DNA of 64,000 nt from Bartonella sp. A05 (GCF_026930145.1 NZ_JANHOJ010000001.1:1-64000); one strand, 5' to 3'. Shown: positions 41,761-52,782, counted from the first letter of the stretch. Program-made: numbers and translations. The notes: generated from the letters alone by a model not told the origin.

Positions 41761-42156
41761 GATACCCAACAAAATTATAGCAATGAGACCGATTACTTTG
41801 TTTAAGAGAATGCGTAGATATTATAGTATGAAGGTTAATAACTTTTTGCTAACGATTAATTTTTAACAAAAAAAATCCTCCCTCTAAACTCTGTTTATAA
41901 ACAATTCAAATGAATCAAATACTTTCGGTATCCTCATTCCATAGGAAAGCTTTAATCCTGATATCCAGCTTGATTTTTAACAAGAGCTCATTAATCAACT
42001 AGGCCTTTTATATATATCCAATCTCTTCGCTCCTCTTAACATTGTTCTCACTCCGCGTTTGCTGCAAAAATTACAAATTATTGTCTTTCCTCCAATTTGG
42101 TATAAATTTCACCATTTCCAAATTCTCCATTATACTTCGTAATAAAATCAGTTGCC
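41761..42156. other. Intergenic stretch between ftsK and the aldehyde dehydrogenase gene
   Basis: About 400 AT-rich bases between divergent genes; should hold the ftsK promoter. No coding frame or RNA recognised. Confidence 0.45.
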
Positions 42157-42199
42157 CCTGTACCCCATTAAAACCTGTACCCCATTTTAAAAAGGGGTA
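42157..42199 (+). promoter_or_regulatory. Operator-like palindrome and direct repeat before the aldehyde dehydrogenase gene
   Basis: CCTGTACCCCATT occurs at 42157 and again at 42174 (17-base period). The second copy runs into a palindrome at 42178-42199, TACCCC-ATTTTAAAAA-GGGGTA, symmetric at 20 of 22 positions. It ends 57 bases before the ATG, a natural place for a repressor or activator. Confidence 0.55.
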
Positions 42200-42256
42200 T
42201 TGTTACAAAAGCACCTCGTAGGATACAATTTAGAAGCAGCAAAAGAGGAAATAGAG

Positions 42257-43687
42257 ATGTTAAATAAGAGAAAATTTTATATCAACGGTCTATGGGATGA
42301 CCCAAATACTACGAATGACTTTCACATCCTTGATCCCTCAACAGAAGAAGCCTGTGCTGTTATTAGCCTTGGCAGTACTAAAGATGCAGATAAAGCTATC
42401 GCCGCTGCTAAAAGAGCTTTTCAACATTGGAAAACAGTCACACCGAGTAAACGTCTTACTTTTGTTGAAAAAATTTTTGAGATCTATGAAAAACGCTCTG
42501 AAGATATGGCCAAAGCCATCTCAATGGAAATGGGTGCACCTATTGATATGGCGCGTAACGCTCAAACCACCGCCGGTAGCCACCACATTCGCAATTTTAT
42601 CAGCACTTTCAAAGACTTTCTTTTTCAAAAAGCTTTAATAGAGGGAAATGACCAAGCCATCCTTCAATACGACCCTATTGGTGTCGTCGGATTGATTACT
42701 CCTTGGAACTGGCCCATGAACCAAATAACCTTGAAAGTTATTCCTGCATTATTGGCCGGCTGCACTATGGTTTTAAAACCCTCTGAAATTGCTCCTCTTT
42801 CTGCCATGCTCTTTGCTGAAATTTTAGATGAAGCTGCTCTACCTGCCGGCGTTTTTAATTTAATTAACGGTGATGGCTCCAATATAGGTTCTTATCTATC
42901 CGCACACCCAGATTTGGAAATGATTAGCTTTACTGGCTCAACCAGAGCAGGAAAAGCTATTTCTAAAAACGCCAGCGATACATTAAAACGTGTCTGCTTG
43001 GAACTTGGAGGCAAAGGAGCCAATATCATCTTTGCTGATGCCGATGCAAATGCTATTCAACGTGGCGTGCACCACTGTTTTTATAATAGTGGGCAAAGTT
43101 GTAATGCACCAACACGTATGCTTGTAGAACATTCAATCTATGACAAAGCCATCATAACAGCAAAACAGATTGCCGAAAAAACAGTAGTGGGACCGAACCA
43201 TCAAGCAGGAGATCACATTGGTCCCGTTGTATCAAAACAACAATATGATAAAATTCAAGACCTTATCCAATCTGGAATTGATGAAGGAGCATCCCTTATC
43301 GCAGGCGGAACTGGTTTGCCCATGGGGATGACACGTGGTTATTATGTACGTCCAACTGTTTTTGCTGATGTTAAACCTGATATGCGTATTTTTCGAGAAG
43401 AAATCTTTGGTCCTGTTCTTTCAATGATTCCCTTTAAAACAGAAGAAGAAGCTATAGCGTTAGCGAATGACACCGACTATGGCCTCACCAACTATATACA
43501 ATCACTAGACCGAAACAAATGTCGGCGTGTTGCTATGCAATTACGGTCTGGCATGGTAGAAGTTAACGGACATGATTTACCTGATAGTAGTTATTTTGGA
43601 GGGGTCAAATTTTCTGGTCGTGCCCGTGAAGGCGGACGATGGGGAATTGAAGAATTTTTGGATACTAAAGCAATTTCATATTGGTAA
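42257..43687 (+). CDS. Aldehyde dehydrogenase (NAD(P)+) family protein
   Basis: A 476-residue ALDH oxidising an aldehyde to its acid. Start ATG 42257 (MLNKRKFYINGLW) with AAGAGG upstream; the 42200 frame start adds 19 residues that overlap this site. TPWNWPMNQI near residue 147, general base Glu in ELGGKGANI near residue 248, nucleophile Cys in SGQSCNAPTR near residue 282, and EIFGPVL near residue 380. Substrate unknown; it could serve the missing PuuC step of the puuAB route 8 kb away, but nothing in the sequence proves it. Confidence 0.9.
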   Translation: MLNKRKFYINGLWDDPNTTNDFHILDPSTEEACAVISLGSTKDADKAIAAAKRAFQHWKTVTPSKRLTFVEKIFEIYEKRSEDMAKAISMEMGAPIDMARNAQTTAGSHHIRNFISTFKDFLFQKALIEGNDQAILQYDPIGVVGLITPWNWPMNQITLKVIPALLAGCTMVLKPSEIAPLSAMLFAEILDEAALPAGVFNLINGDGSNIGSYLSAHPDLEMISFTGSTRAGKAISKNASDTLKRVCLELGGKGANIIFADADANAIQRGVHHCFYNSGQSCNAPTRMLVEHSIYDKAIITAKQIAEKTVVGPNHQAGDHIGPVVSKQQYDKIQDLIQSGIDEGASLIAGGTGLPMGMTRGYYVRPTVFADVKPDMRIFREEIFGPVLSMIPFKTEEEAIALANDTDYGLTNYIQSLDRNKCRRVAMQLRSGMVEVNGHDLPDSSYFGGVKFSGRAREGGRWGIEEFLDTKAISYW

Positions 43688-43713
43688 AAGAAGCTCAAAA
43701 ATAGGATTGCGCA

Positions 43714-44715
43714 GTGATAGAACAAATAACGGATGAATGCGCTCTTGGACAGCGAATCGATCAATGGCTTGCCAAACAATACCAACATGAGCTATCGCGT
43801 TCACGTTTACAGACCTTGATCCGTGAAGGAAATCTTAAAGTTGATGGCCAAGTCATTACGGAACCAAAAACAAAATTGAAACCCAATCAACGGATTGAAT
43901 TAACAATACCTGCTCTCAATGATGCACAACCTAAAGGTGAAGCCATTGCACTCAATATCCTATTTGAAGATGACTATATTATTGTTATCAATAAATCAGC
44001 TGGTCTTGTTGTTCATCCTGGTAATGGGAATTGGACCGGGACATTAGTTAATGCTCTTATTTATCATTGTGGCGATAGTTTATCTGGTATCGGTGGTATT
44101 AAGCGCCCAGGCATTGTTCACCGTCTAGACAAGAATACAAGCGGAGTTATGGTTATTGCCAAAAATGATCTTGCTCATAAAAGCCTCAGCGCTCAGTTTG
44201 CTGATCACGGACGGACGAATGCGTTAGATCGGTGTTATCACGCCTTGATTTGGGGTGCTCCTAGTCGCAATATTGCAACAATCGACGCACCTCTTGGACG
44301 CTCTCCCTATGACCGAACAAAACGAGCTGTCGTCCATCAACAAAATGCTGATGCTCGTTACGCCATTACACACTTTTCTGTTCTTGAAAAATATGGAACC
44401 TGTGCAGACGGAACATCTTGTGCTAGTCTTCTGGAGTGCCATTTAGAAACCGGACGCACGCACCAAATTCGTGTTCATATGGCTTACATTGGACATCCGC
44501 TTATAGGCGATACGGTCTATGGAAACGCTTTCAAAACAAAACCAAACGCACTTAATCCTACAATTAAGGCTGCAATTGACCAATGCAACCGACAAGCACT
44601 TCACGCAACCAAACTCACCTTTGAGCATCCCGTTACAGGTGAAATCATGCCTTTCTCTTCACCACTTCCCCAAGATATGACAACACTCATCAATCATCTG
44701 AAAAAACTTCCTTGA
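43714..44715 (+). CDS. rluD: 23S rRNA pseudouridine synthase RluD
   Basis: Modifies uridines of 23S rRNA helix 69. 333 residues: N-terminal S4 RNA-binding domain (RIDQWLAKQY...SRSRLQTLIREG) and RluA-family catalytic domain with HRLDKNTSG (catalytic Asp, near residue 138) and LETGRTHQIRVHMA. The start is a GTG at 43714 with AGGA 7 bases upstream. The rluD-rpoH order is conserved in Rhizobiales. Confidence 0.93.
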   Translation: MIEQITDECALGQRIDQWLAKQYQHELSRSRLQTLIREGNLKVDGQVITEPKTKLKPNQRIELTIPALNDAQPKGEAIALNILFEDDYIIVINKSAGLVVHPGNGNWTGTLVNALIYHCGDSLSGIGGIKRPGIVHRLDKNTSGVMVIAKNDLAHKSLSAQFADHGRTNALDRCYHALIWGAPSRNIATIDAPLGRSPYDRTKRAVVHQQNADARYAITHFSVLEKYGTCADGTSCASLLECHLETGRTHQIRVHMAYIGHPLIGDTVYGNAFKTKPNALNPTIKAAIDQCNRQALHATKLTFEHPVTGEIMPFSSPLPQDMTTLINHLKKLP

Positions 44716-44911
44716 AACTTTTAATGATCTTGTGATTTTATAATAAAATATCCATTTTTATTTTATGATACAAAATCTACTTTTGAACACAATTGAAAAT
44801 TATGATAACATTGGATGAGATAAAAGATATTCATGTAGAAAGAGATATCTATATAATATCTACAAATGGAATTCGCCTTATACGGGAGTTCATTCAAAAG
44901 GAGGGTGCTAT

Positions 44912-45838
44912 ATGGCCCATATAAATTTACCATCTATGGTTTTTGATGACGGTGGTCTTAATCGTTATTTAGAAGAAATTCGCCGTTTTCCAATGCTAAG
45001 GCCAAAAGAAGAGTACATGTTGGCTAAGCGTTATCATCAGCATAATGATTTAAAAGCCGCGCATAAATTGGTAACAAGTCATCTACGTCTTGTCGCTAAA
45101 ATTGCGATGGGATATCGGGGATACGGTTTACCCATTGGAGAAGTCATTTCAGAAGGGAATATTGGCCTCATGCAAGCTGTTAAGCGCTTCGAACCAGAGC
45201 GCGGATTTCGGCTGGCGACCTATGCGATGTGGTGGATTAAAGCATCGATCCAAGAGTATGTTTTACGATCTTGGAGTTTGGTGAAAATAGGAACAACTGC
45301 TAATCAAAAGCGTTTGTTCTTCAATCTTCGTAAATTAAAAAGTAAGCTTCAAACGTTTGATAATAATGATCTAAAGGCAGAGCAAGTTAAAGAAATTGCA
45401 ACCCAGTTAAATGTCACAGAAGATGAAGTGGTATCGATGAACCATCGACTGAGTGGTGATACTTCGCTCAGCGCACCTCTTTGCACAAATGAAGGGCAAA
45501 GTCGTGAATGGCAAGATTGGTTAATCGATGATTCAAGCAGCCAAGAACAAGTTTTGATTGAGCAAGATGAACTCGAAAATCGTCGTTCTATGTTAATGCA
45601 TGCCATGGATAATCTTAATGAACGTGAAAAACGTATATTTAAAGCACGCCGTTTAAGCGACAATCCGTTAACGTTAGAAGAGCTTTCAAACGAGTTCAAT
45701 ATTAGTCGGGAGCGTGTGAGACAGATTGAAATGCGTGCATTTGAAAAAGTGCAACATTTCATAAAAGCTTCTATTTTATCCCAACAACAAACTCAAAACC
45801 AACTATGTTCGCGTATTTCTGAAGTTAGCTTAGGTTAA
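44912..45838 (+). CDS. rpoH: RNA polymerase heat-shock sigma factor RpoH (sigma32)
   Basis: A 308-residue sigma factor for heat-shock genes. Region 2 (GNIGLMQAVKRFEPERGFRLATYAMWWIKASIQEY, about residues 83-117), the RpoH-specific box QKRLFFNLRKLK near residue 131, and region 4 helix-turn-helix (LEELSNEFNISRERVRQIE) near residue 256. Strong AAAGGAGG ribosome binding site. The CTTG of the groESL promoter could be read by it. Confidence 0.97.
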   Translation: MAHINLPSMVFDDGGLNRYLEEIRRFPMLRPKEEYMLAKRYHQHNDLKAAHKLVTSHLRLVAKIAMGYRGYGLPIGEVISEGNIGLMQAVKRFEPERGFRLATYAMWWIKASIQEYVLRSWSLVKIGTTANQKRLFFNLRKLKSKLQTFDNNDLKAEQVKEIATQLNVTEDEVVSMNHRLSGDTSLSAPLCTNEGQSREWQDWLIDDSSSQEQVLIEQDELENRRSMLMHAMDNLNEREKRIFKARRLSDNPLTLEELSNEFNISRERVRQIEMRAFEKVQHFIKASILSQQQTQNQLCSRISEVSLG

Positions 45839-45869
45839 GCTTTTATATAAGTCCATAGAGTGCCTTCTA

Positions 45870-45900
45870 CAGTCCATTAAGATCAGCTCTTAACGGACTG
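45870..45900 (+). other. Strong hairpin after rpoH, no T-run
   Basis: CAGTCC-TTAAGA and TCTTAA-GGACTG form a 12 bp stem with one mismatched pair around a 5-base loop, 32 bases after the rpoH stop. It is followed by GAGGGG, not Ts, so it may protect mRNA ends rather than terminate directly. Confidence 0.6.
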
Positions 45901-45955
45901 GAGGGGTGATTAATGCAAATTGACGGTTTCTTCACGCATATTAGCGTTTTTTTTA

Positions 45956-47392
45956 CTAATAAAGAACTGCTTGTTTATCTGTTTGTGCCTGCCATTGTCC
46001 AATGACCTCATTAAAAATGGCCTGCCCTCTTGGTCCTTTTGCAAAGGTTAATTCATTCACACGGCCATTTTTATCAGTCATTACTAAACGTATCCAATCC
46101 AATTTGCGCATTAATTGTAAATTTCGATCAAGGAATGGATGATTACCACTCAGTGCAAAAAGAAAAAAATTATCATCAATCTTAGCTGCAACAGTCCTTG
46201 TTAAAGCATGTCCAATTGATTGTTCACTCGCCTTAAAGGTTAATGTCTTAATATTGCTTATCGATTGACCTGAAAATTTATCAGAAAGAATAAAAATAAG
46301 ATCTATAATGTAAGCAGCAGGAAGAGACACGTCAGTATTACGTTGCAAAGTTAACCGTAAAGACAATCCCTCATCTGGAATCGTTATATCACCCCGTACA
46401 ACTAATTCTTCTAACCCACCTTTAGCAGAAGACTCTCTTACGAGCGACCATTGTACATTACCCGTTGCAACTTTTTCTGTGTCATAATCCGTGCGCATTT
46501 TGTAAAGAATAGCTTCCCCCAACCGCTCAACTGGTTTCACGTTGTTTATGGCAACACCATTTGACACCTCCTCCTCTTTCGGCACTTTCACTTCTTCAGA
46601 TGGACCGACATCAATTTCACTCCCATCCTCCAATAAGCGTTTTGTCAACTTTCGGTTAGCCACAACTGCTTTTGGTACCGCGCCAACAACTTGAACTTCT
46701 TCTCCTTGCTGCTGATTATTGTTTAATACAGATATATATTCCCCAACAAAAAAAATGCCACTGAAAAACAGAATACAACTGACAAAAACCGCAAAACCTA
46801 TCATAATACGTTTTTGCATGGATGGTCGAGGAGCACGCTGTACTGTCTGAGAAAAAATACGTGCAACAATATGAGAACCATCCGTTTGCAAAGCAGAAGC
46901 TAAAGCCTCGCTCTCAGATTTATTTTTTTGAATAGCCTGATGTGCATCAGCACCACTAGAAACATCCATATTGACAGGCTCAGCATTTGGCACTCTTGAG
47001 TATATAGAAGACTTGTTAACGATCTCATTGTCTATCAAACTTGTACCAGACGATTCCTGCTCTTTTTCTCTAACTAAAACTGAAACACCGTTATCTTGTG
47101 ACAATGTAAAGCTCTGTTTATTTTCATCACCATTTTCTACGCATGATTGCTTCCACCCTACCAATGAAAAAAGCCGCCCCTTTTCAACAATCTCATACTC
47201 TTCTTCAACAGTTATAATAGCACGTTTTAAAGCCTGTCTTTGAGCATTTGCCACCGCTTTTGAAATTTCGGCTTCTACTAATTTATGTTCTAGTGTTTCA
47301 ACGGCACGTTCATAGATCTGTTCTCGTGATTGTGACGTAGAATTATTTTTCGCATTAATTGCTTTTTTTAATATTTTAACGAAATCTACCAT
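45956..47392 (-). CDS. Conserved one-TM protein of unknown function
   Basis: A 478-residue protein. Residues 1-195 are polar and charged with helical stretches; one membrane helix (about 198-226, RIMIGFAVFVSCILFFSGIFFVGEYI); residues 290-478 form a beta-rich domain that would be periplasmic if the N-terminus is cytosolic. No catalytic motif is visible. Its place between rpoH and purA matches other Rhizobiales, where it is also of unknown function. Convergent with rpoH. Confidence 0.75.
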   Translation of the reverse strand: MVDFVKILKKAINAKNNSTSQSREQIYERAVETLEHKLVEAEISKAVANAQRQALKRAIITVEEEYEIVEKGRLFSLVGWKQSCVENGDENKQSFTLSQDNGVSVLVREKEQESSGTSLIDNEIVNKSSIYSRVPNAEPVNMDVSSGADAHQAIQKNKSESEALASALQTDGSHIVARIFSQTVQRAPRPSMQKRIMIGFAVFVSCILFFSGIFFVGEYISVLNNNQQQGEEVQVVGAVPKAVVANRKLTKRLLEDGSEIDVGPSEEVKVPKEEEVSNGVAINNVKPVERLGEAILYKMRTDYDTEKVATGNVQWSLVRESSAKGGLEELVVRGDITIPDEGLSLRLTLQRNTDVSLPAAYIIDLIFILSDKFSGQSISNIKTLTFKASEQSIGHALTRTVAAKIDDNFFLFALSGNHPFLDRNLQLMRKLDWIRLVMTDKNGRVNELTFAKGPRGQAIFNEVIGQWQAQTDKQAVLY

Positions 47393-47598
47393 ATTTTATT
47401 ATAGTCTTTCTCAAACGTACGAGAAAAATTTTTTAACATATAGAGAGCTTTAAGCACTCTTAATCTATTATTTGATCTCCCTAAATTATCATAACAATTT
47501 AGTTATTTTATACTTTTCTTGTTATAGAGTTCTGAAATTTACTTTTGACTAATAACCAGAGAAAATATACTCTAGAGACTAAAATCTAAGAATAACGA

Positions 47599-48888
47599 TT
47601 AATCTGCAAAGGGATCTGTAATAAGGATTGTATCTTCACGCTCAGGGCTGGTTGACAATAAAGCGACTGGCACACCAATGAATTTTTCAATATAGCGCAC
47701 ATATCGGACAGCTTGTTCCGGTAATTCTTCCCAGTTGCGTATATGTGCAGTTGTTTCCTTCCATCCATCTAAGGTCTCATAAATTGGCTTCACACGAGCC
47801 TGTGCTTTCCCAGAAGCCGGCAAATAATCAATTTTTTTACCATCAAGTTCATAGCCAATACAAATTTTAATTTTATCCAAACCATCGAGAACATCAAGCT
47901 TTGTCAGTGCAATTCCATGAACCCCACAAATAACAGTCATCTGCCGAACTAAAACAGCATCAAACCAACCGCATCGACGTTTACGACCTGTCACAACGCC
48001 AAATTCTTTTCCATTCGTTCCTAAAAATTCTCCAATATCATTGATCTGCTCTGTTGGAAATGGCCCTTCTCCCACACGTGTTGTATAAGCCTTTGCAATA
48101 CCCAAAACATAGTGAATTGAACCAAGCCCCATACCCGAACCCGTCAAAGCCTGCCCCGACACTGTATTGGATGATGTCACATAAGGATAAGTTCCAAAAT
48201 CATTATCTAGCAATGCACCTTGCGCACCTTCAAAAAGAATGCGTTTTCCCTTCCGATAGCCCTCATCTAAAAGACGCCAAGTACAATCCATAAAAGGAAG
48301 AATCTCATCCGCTACTTGCATCAACTCATCATAAATCTTTTGTGGTGTAACTTCTACTGCTCCCATACCACGACGCAAAGAATTATGGTGCTCTAAAAGC
48401 CGTTCTACCTTAGTCATAAGTGTATCAGCTTCTGCTAAATCCATCATACGAATAGAACGGCGGCCTACCTTATCTTCATAAGCAGGGCCAATACCGCGCT
48501 GAGTTGTGCCGATTGTTAAACTCGAAATGCTATTCTCCCGAGCAGCATCAAGATCACGATGTACAGAAAGAATCAAAGATGCATTTTCAGCAACACGCAA
48601 AATTTCTGGTGTAATCTCTACCCCCTGAGAGCGCAATTTTTTTAATTCCGCAACAAAATGATGGGGATCGACCACAACACCATTACCGATAATTGATAAC
48701 TTCCCACGCACCAGACCAGATGGCAGAAGCGATAATTTATAACCAATCCCGTCAATAACCAATGTGTGACCTGCATTGTGACCACCTTGATATCTAACCA
48801 CAATATCTGCCCGCTCAGACAGCCAATCTACGATTTTACCTTTACCTTCATCACCCCATTGTGTACCGACAACTATCACATTGGCCAT
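47599..48888 (-). CDS. purA: Adenylosuccinate synthetase
   Basis: GTP-dependent conversion of IMP and Asp to adenylosuccinate (AMP branch of purine synthesis). 429 residues from ATG 48888 ([23 protein letters not shown]), the family N-terminus with the P-loop-like GDEGKGK; the frame start at 48930 adds 14 residues. Further signatures: QGGHNAGHT near residue 37 and GIGPAYEDK near residue 131. AGAAAAT before the ATG. Confidence 0.97.
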   Translation of the reverse strand: MANVIVVGTQWGDEGKGKIVDWLSERADIVVRYQGGHNAGHTLVIDGIGYKLSLLPSGLVRGKLSIIGNGVVVDPHHFVAELKKLRSQGVEITPEILRVAENASLILSVHRDLDAARENSISSLTIGTTQRGIGPAYEDKVGRRSIRMMDLAEADTLMTKVERLLEHHNSLRRGMGAVEVTPQKIYDELMQVADEILPFMDCTWRLLDEGYRKGKRILFEGAQGALLDNDFGTYPYVTSSNTVSGQALTGSGMGLGSIHYVLGIAKAYTTRVGEGPFPTEQINDIGEFLGTNGKEFGVVTGRKRRCGWFDAVLVRQMTVICGVHGIALTKLDVLDGLDKIKICIGYELDGKKIDYLPASGKAQARVKPIYETLDGWKETTAHIRNWEELPEQAVRYVRYIEKFIGVPVALLSTSPEREDTILITDPFAD

Positions 48889-49356
48889 AATTTTCTCCGT
48901 TGTATTTGGTAAAATAATATCAGCATTCACAAATAAGCGGTTCTTTATAGCGAAACCTTATAAAGAGTGCGACTCTTCATTTCAACTTTTTTCCAATCTT
49001 CATAATTATTCAGCACTAATTACCTATAATCAAAACAAACAACGCTCAGATAAAAACGCATTTTCATTATAAGTTTGCAGTTTTTTTGTTAAATATAATA
49101 AACAAAGATCCTATACCTCTCATGCAATGCTGCCTGAATATACTTCAAATGCCCAAGAGCAATATCTATGTGCTGAATCAATGAAAAATCTATATAGACT
49201 CTCATGATTTTAACCCATTGCACACCACAATCTTTTAAAATCGCTATAGAGGTTTAAAATGATTGATCTGATGGAATTATACAAGATGCTATATGAGTTC
49301 TTTCATCTTATTTTCTGAGCAAAATATAGCATTATAAACACAAACAAAAAGATTAT
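48889..49356. other. Gene-free stretch between purA and serC
   Basis: About 470 AT-rich bases. No coding frame with support. The purA promoter should lie at its left end. Confidence 0.45.
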
Positions 49357-50520
49357 TTACAAATTCGCTTTTTCAATCTGAAAGGCCCATTCAAGCCATT
49401 CCGTTAACAATTCAAGATCAGAAGCTTCAATCGTTGCACCTGTCCAAATTCGAAACCCTGGAGGAGCATCTCGATACGAACCAATATCATAAGCAACACC
49501 TGTGTTATCGAGACGATCCACAATGGCTTGCACAAAAAGCGCCTGCATTTTAACATCCAAAACCGTAATAATCGGATCTACAATCATCAAACAAACAGAC
49601 GTATTAGAACGTATTTGAGGTATTTTTGCTAAATGCTCTATCCAAGGCGTTCTACGAACAAAAGCATCAAGTACAGCAAAGTTTTTATCAGCTCGCGCTA
49701 TTAATGCTTGTAAACCACCCAGAGATTTTGCCCACTGTAATGCATCAATATAATCTTCAACACACAGGAGGGAAGGAGTATTAATCGTCTCTCCTTTGAA
49801 AATATTTTCGTTTAATTTTCCATCTTTTGTCATGCGGAAAATTTTAGGTAAAGGCCAAGCAGGACTATAATTCTCAAGCCTCTCAACAGCACGAGGACTC
49901 AAAATTAACATACCATGCGCCGCTTCCCCCCCCAATACTTTTTGCCAAGAAAATGTAACAACATCTAATTTTGTAAAATCAAGATTTTGCGCAAAAATTG
50001 CTGATGTAGCGTCACAAATTGTCAATCCCTCGCGCTTATCTGGAATAAAATACGCATTAGGGACACGCACGCCAGAAGTTGTTCCATTCCATGTAAAAAC
50101 GACATCACGATCAAAGTTAAGTTGTGTCAAATCAGGTAATTCACCATAAGGTGCTTCTAATCGATGGACATCAGAAAGTTTTAATTGCTTGACGACATCA
50201 GTGATCCAACCTGAACCAAAGCTTTCCCATGCTACCATATCGATACCCCGTTCACCCAATAAAGACCATAGAGCCATCTCAACAGCCCCTGTATCCGAAG
50301 CAGGAACGATACCAATACGATAATCAGAAGGGACCTCAAGAACATCACGGGTTAAATCAATTGCTTCAGCTAGTTTTGATTTTCCGATTCTAGCACGATG
50401 CGAACGCCCAACTAGTGCATTTTTAAGAACGTCAATAGTCCAACCAGGTCTCTTGCTACAAGGACCTGAAGAAAAGTTAGGATTATTCGGGCGGCAGCTT
50501 GGTTTCTTTGGCATCATCAT
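49357..50520 (-). CDS. serC: Phosphoserine aminotransferase
   Basis: PLP enzyme making 3-phosphoserine from 3-phosphohydroxypyruvate (serine, and possibly pyridoxine, synthesis). 387 residues, the longer rhizobial type: [15 protein letters not shown] near residue 13, [10 protein letters not shown] near residue 165, and the PLP lysine in [15 protein letters not shown] near residue 187. Start ambiguous among three consecutive Met codons; GAGAGGA lies just upstream. serA, often adjacent in relatives, is not in this window. Confidence 0.94.
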   Translation of the reverse strand: MMMPKKPSCRPNNPNFSSGPCSKRPGWTIDVLKNALVGRSHRARIGKSKLAEAIDLTRDVLEVPSDYRIGIVPASDTGAVEMALWSLLGERGIDMVAWESFGSGWITDVVKQLKLSDVHRLEAPYGELPDLTQLNFDRDVVFTWNGTTSGVRVPNAYFIPDKREGLTICDATSAIFAQNLDFTKLDVVTFSWQKVLGGEAAHGMLILSPRAVERLENYSPAWPLPKIFRMTKDGKLNENIFKGETINTPSLLCVEDYIDALQWAKSLGGLQALIARADKNFAVLDAFVRRTPWIEHLAKIPQIRSNTSVCLMIVDPIITVLDVKMQALFVQAIVDRLDNTGVAYDIGSYRDAPPGFRIWTGATIEASDLELLTEWLEWAFQIEKANL

Positions 50521-50926
50521 TATTCTATCCTCTCAGATAGTTTGCTTTCCTTAAAGAAAACAGCTTACATAAAAAGCTATACCTACACCTAAATACCTAT
50601 GCTAACCCCAAAAATGTTTTCTATTTATTTCTTAAAATGATAATAGATTGAGTTTTTGTAAACAAAATTTCAATCAATCACACCCTAAATTCGATTTTTA
50701 AAAATTAAGAGCTCACCTATTCTCACCATACAAAAATAATATTCTGTTCACAATGCACTAAGTGTATCACACAATTCTTATTCAATTCATTTCACAAGAA
50801 AATTATTATAAAGTTCCGAATATTAAAAGATACCTTTATAAAAAATTGATTATTTTTACTTTGATAACTAGACAGAAAGAATTTTAATGTTATAACCGCA
50901 AACGTTTCATATTTTTATTGGAACGT
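50521..50926. other. Intergenic stretch between serC and tRNA-Phe
   Basis: About 400 very AT-rich bases; should hold the serC promoter (minus) and the tRNA promoter (plus). No coding frame recognised. Confidence 0.45.
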
Positions 50927-51002
<76 letters not shown>

Positions 51003-51330
51003 CTTTATTTTAAAAAATCAAATAAAATCAGTGAATTATATATTTTAATCATTTTTCAATCCACTCACCAGTCCACCTTTTGTCGTGTGATTGAATTGGC
51101 TGTGTATCACCTAAAAAGCCGTGGATTATAAAAGATATCCCACCATTTACGTTGAATGAATAGCCCTATTTTATTTATCTGCTCTATAGACTTTATTATA
51201 AATGATTCATTCTGCTCTTGGCTTCAAATCCTTAACTTAAAAAACTGCTTGCAGATTTACCTTCTTATTTTGCAAATCTGCCTTCTTATAAACCCCAAGA
51301 AAAAATCTCATCTCCACTATTTTACGCGCT

Positions 51331-51420
51331 TTCAAAACACTCAAAACCCTTATTATGAGATCTGCTGAGACTTTTGAAAGTTTTGAAGGTTCTCAGTTAG
51401 GCTGTTTTCATAATTTTTAT
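51331..51420 (+). repeat. Dispersed repeat, copy 1
   Basis: Core CTGAGACTTTTGAAAG, TTTTGAAGG, TTCTCAG (51365-51396), bounded by TGAGA...TCTCA inverted ends, then GGCTGTTTTCATAATTTTTA. The upstream arm (CTTTCAAAACACTCAAAAC, CCTTATTATGAGATCTG) matches the inverted copy 3. Related copies at 51561 and 58867. Confidence 0.7.
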
Positions 51421-51560
51421 GAGAAAAATTCTGTATTAGACGATCAGCAAAACAAATACATGCAATACATTGTACAGAACACAATCATTATTATGGAAAG
51501 CACAATCAAAAAAATCTCATTCTAGCTTTTGTTTCTAAATCATAAAAACCTAATTTTGAA

Positions 51561-51620
51561 AGCTACTGAGATTTTTGAAGGTTTTGAGAGTTCTCATTTC
51601 AGCCTATTTGACAATTTTTT
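51561..51620 (+). repeat. Dispersed repeat, copy 2
   Basis: AGCTACTGAGATTTTTGAAG then GTTTTGAGAGTTCTCATTTC and AGCCTATTTGACAATTTTTT. Same direction as copy 1, about 200 bases away; the upstream arm is diverged. Confidence 0.7.
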
Positions 51621-52457
51621 AGTGAACGTCTCTATCATATCGTTAACATACGCGAAAAAATAAAACAGAAAATCACACTACTTTACCATTCAATAAAACA
51701 AATTTTTATGAGGTTAATTCTGTTCTAAATATCCAGAAATTTATATCGCTCAATAATACTATTAGAGCTTTCTTTGAAACACTCTCTGGCTCAAATATCT
51801 TATCTGCTCGTGAATGACGGTTTGTATAGGAACTACAGATTATAACTTTCTATGTATTAGCTTTGGTTGAAAGCTTTACGTTGATCATCATGAGATTTTC
51901 CCTCATAAGCTACCATATTATGTAAGCTATCACTATATTATAATAAGTGATATAATCTCAGAGAATATGCTCATATAAAAACGTTGCAATTGTCTTTGTA
52001 GCAAGACTTTTTTAAAAAATTTTTATATATTTTATGCAAAATTTTTACGTTTTTACTAAAATTTCTATTGCATTCCCTTTATAAGAAAATACCGAAAAAC
52101 TATAAGCTTTAGGCTGTAAAAAGACATATCAGAAAGAAGTTTTCCACTCTCTATACATATTAGCAATAAAAGACAAATATACCCATCTTTTCAACGGCTC
52201 TATAAGCAAGGTTTGCGCACCACATAGATTATAAAAAGCATTGAATTTATAGGTATAATTGGCGTGGTTGCTTTTCATTAAAACCAATTCTTACCCTAAA
52301 CGTGCTAACCCTTTAATGATGATCTTTGACGTGGATATCGTCTTTTCAATCTCATCGAGATTGTGTGCAATTATAACTTAATAATTCATAATTTCATGAA
52401 GATGATGAGTAGTTTGTTGTTGAACATTTTGTGATATCTATCCTTCCCTTTAAGAGA

Positions 52458-52474
52458 GTATCGTGTTACGATAC
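52458..52474 (+). promoter_or_regulatory. higBA operator (perfect inverted repeat)
   Basis: GTATCGT-GTT-ACGATAC: perfect 7 bp arms with a 3-base spacer, 26 bases before the higB start. Type II antitoxins of this class repress their own operon by binding such palindromes; HigA is the likely ligand (inference). Confidence 0.8.
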
Positions 52475-52500
52475 GTAAAACAGTGAATAAAGGTCGTTAA

Positions 52501-52782
52501 GTGATCAAATCCTTTGCTGATAAGCGATGTAAAGATCTTTTGGAAGGTAATCCACCCAAAGGCTTTCCCATGAACTTGGTGCGGACAGCCCAAAGAAAAT
52601 TATTTATACTAGATAAAGCGGTTGATCTCAAAGATTTACGCAGTCTTCCTGGTAATCGTTTAGAAGCATTGAAAGGTGATCGCCAAGGCCAATATTCTAT
52701 CCGCATTAATGACCAATTTCGTATTTGTTTTGAATGGCGTTCTAATAATGCCTATAAAGTTGAAATTGTAGATTACCATTGA
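52501..52782 (+). CDS. higB: HigB-type toxin (RelE/ParE fold mRNA interferase)
   Basis: A 93-residue ribosome-dependent RNase toxin. The family pattern is clear: MIKSFADKRCKDLLEG, then RKLFILDKAVDLKDLRSLPGNRLEALKGDR and the closing QYSIRINDQFRICFEW...VEIVDYH. Start is GTG 52501 with AAAGG upstream. Toxin first and antitoxin second is the normal higBA order. It appears intact, so it is probably active and held by HigA. Confidence 0.93.
   Translation: MIKSFADKRCKDLLEGNPPKGFPMNLVRTAQRKLFILDKAVDLKDLRSLPGNRLEALKGDRQGQYSIRINDQFRICFEWRSNNAYKVEIVDYH

Larger units (their letters stand above)
51003..52457. other. 1.4 kb gene-free stretch between tRNA-Phe and higBA
   Basis: Very AT-rich, without supported coding frames. 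It contains two copies of the dispersed repeat (51331-51420, 51561-51620). No integrase remnant or IS end was recognised. Confidence 0.55.

Noticed and set aside
45870-45900. Canonical terminator after rpoH
   Set aside because: Strong stem but no T-run follows, so it is listed only as a hairpin.
51156-51368. 70-codon hydrophobic frame after tRNA-Phe
   Set aside because: Overlaps the dispersed repeat and has no ribosome binding site; probably chance in AT-rich DNA.
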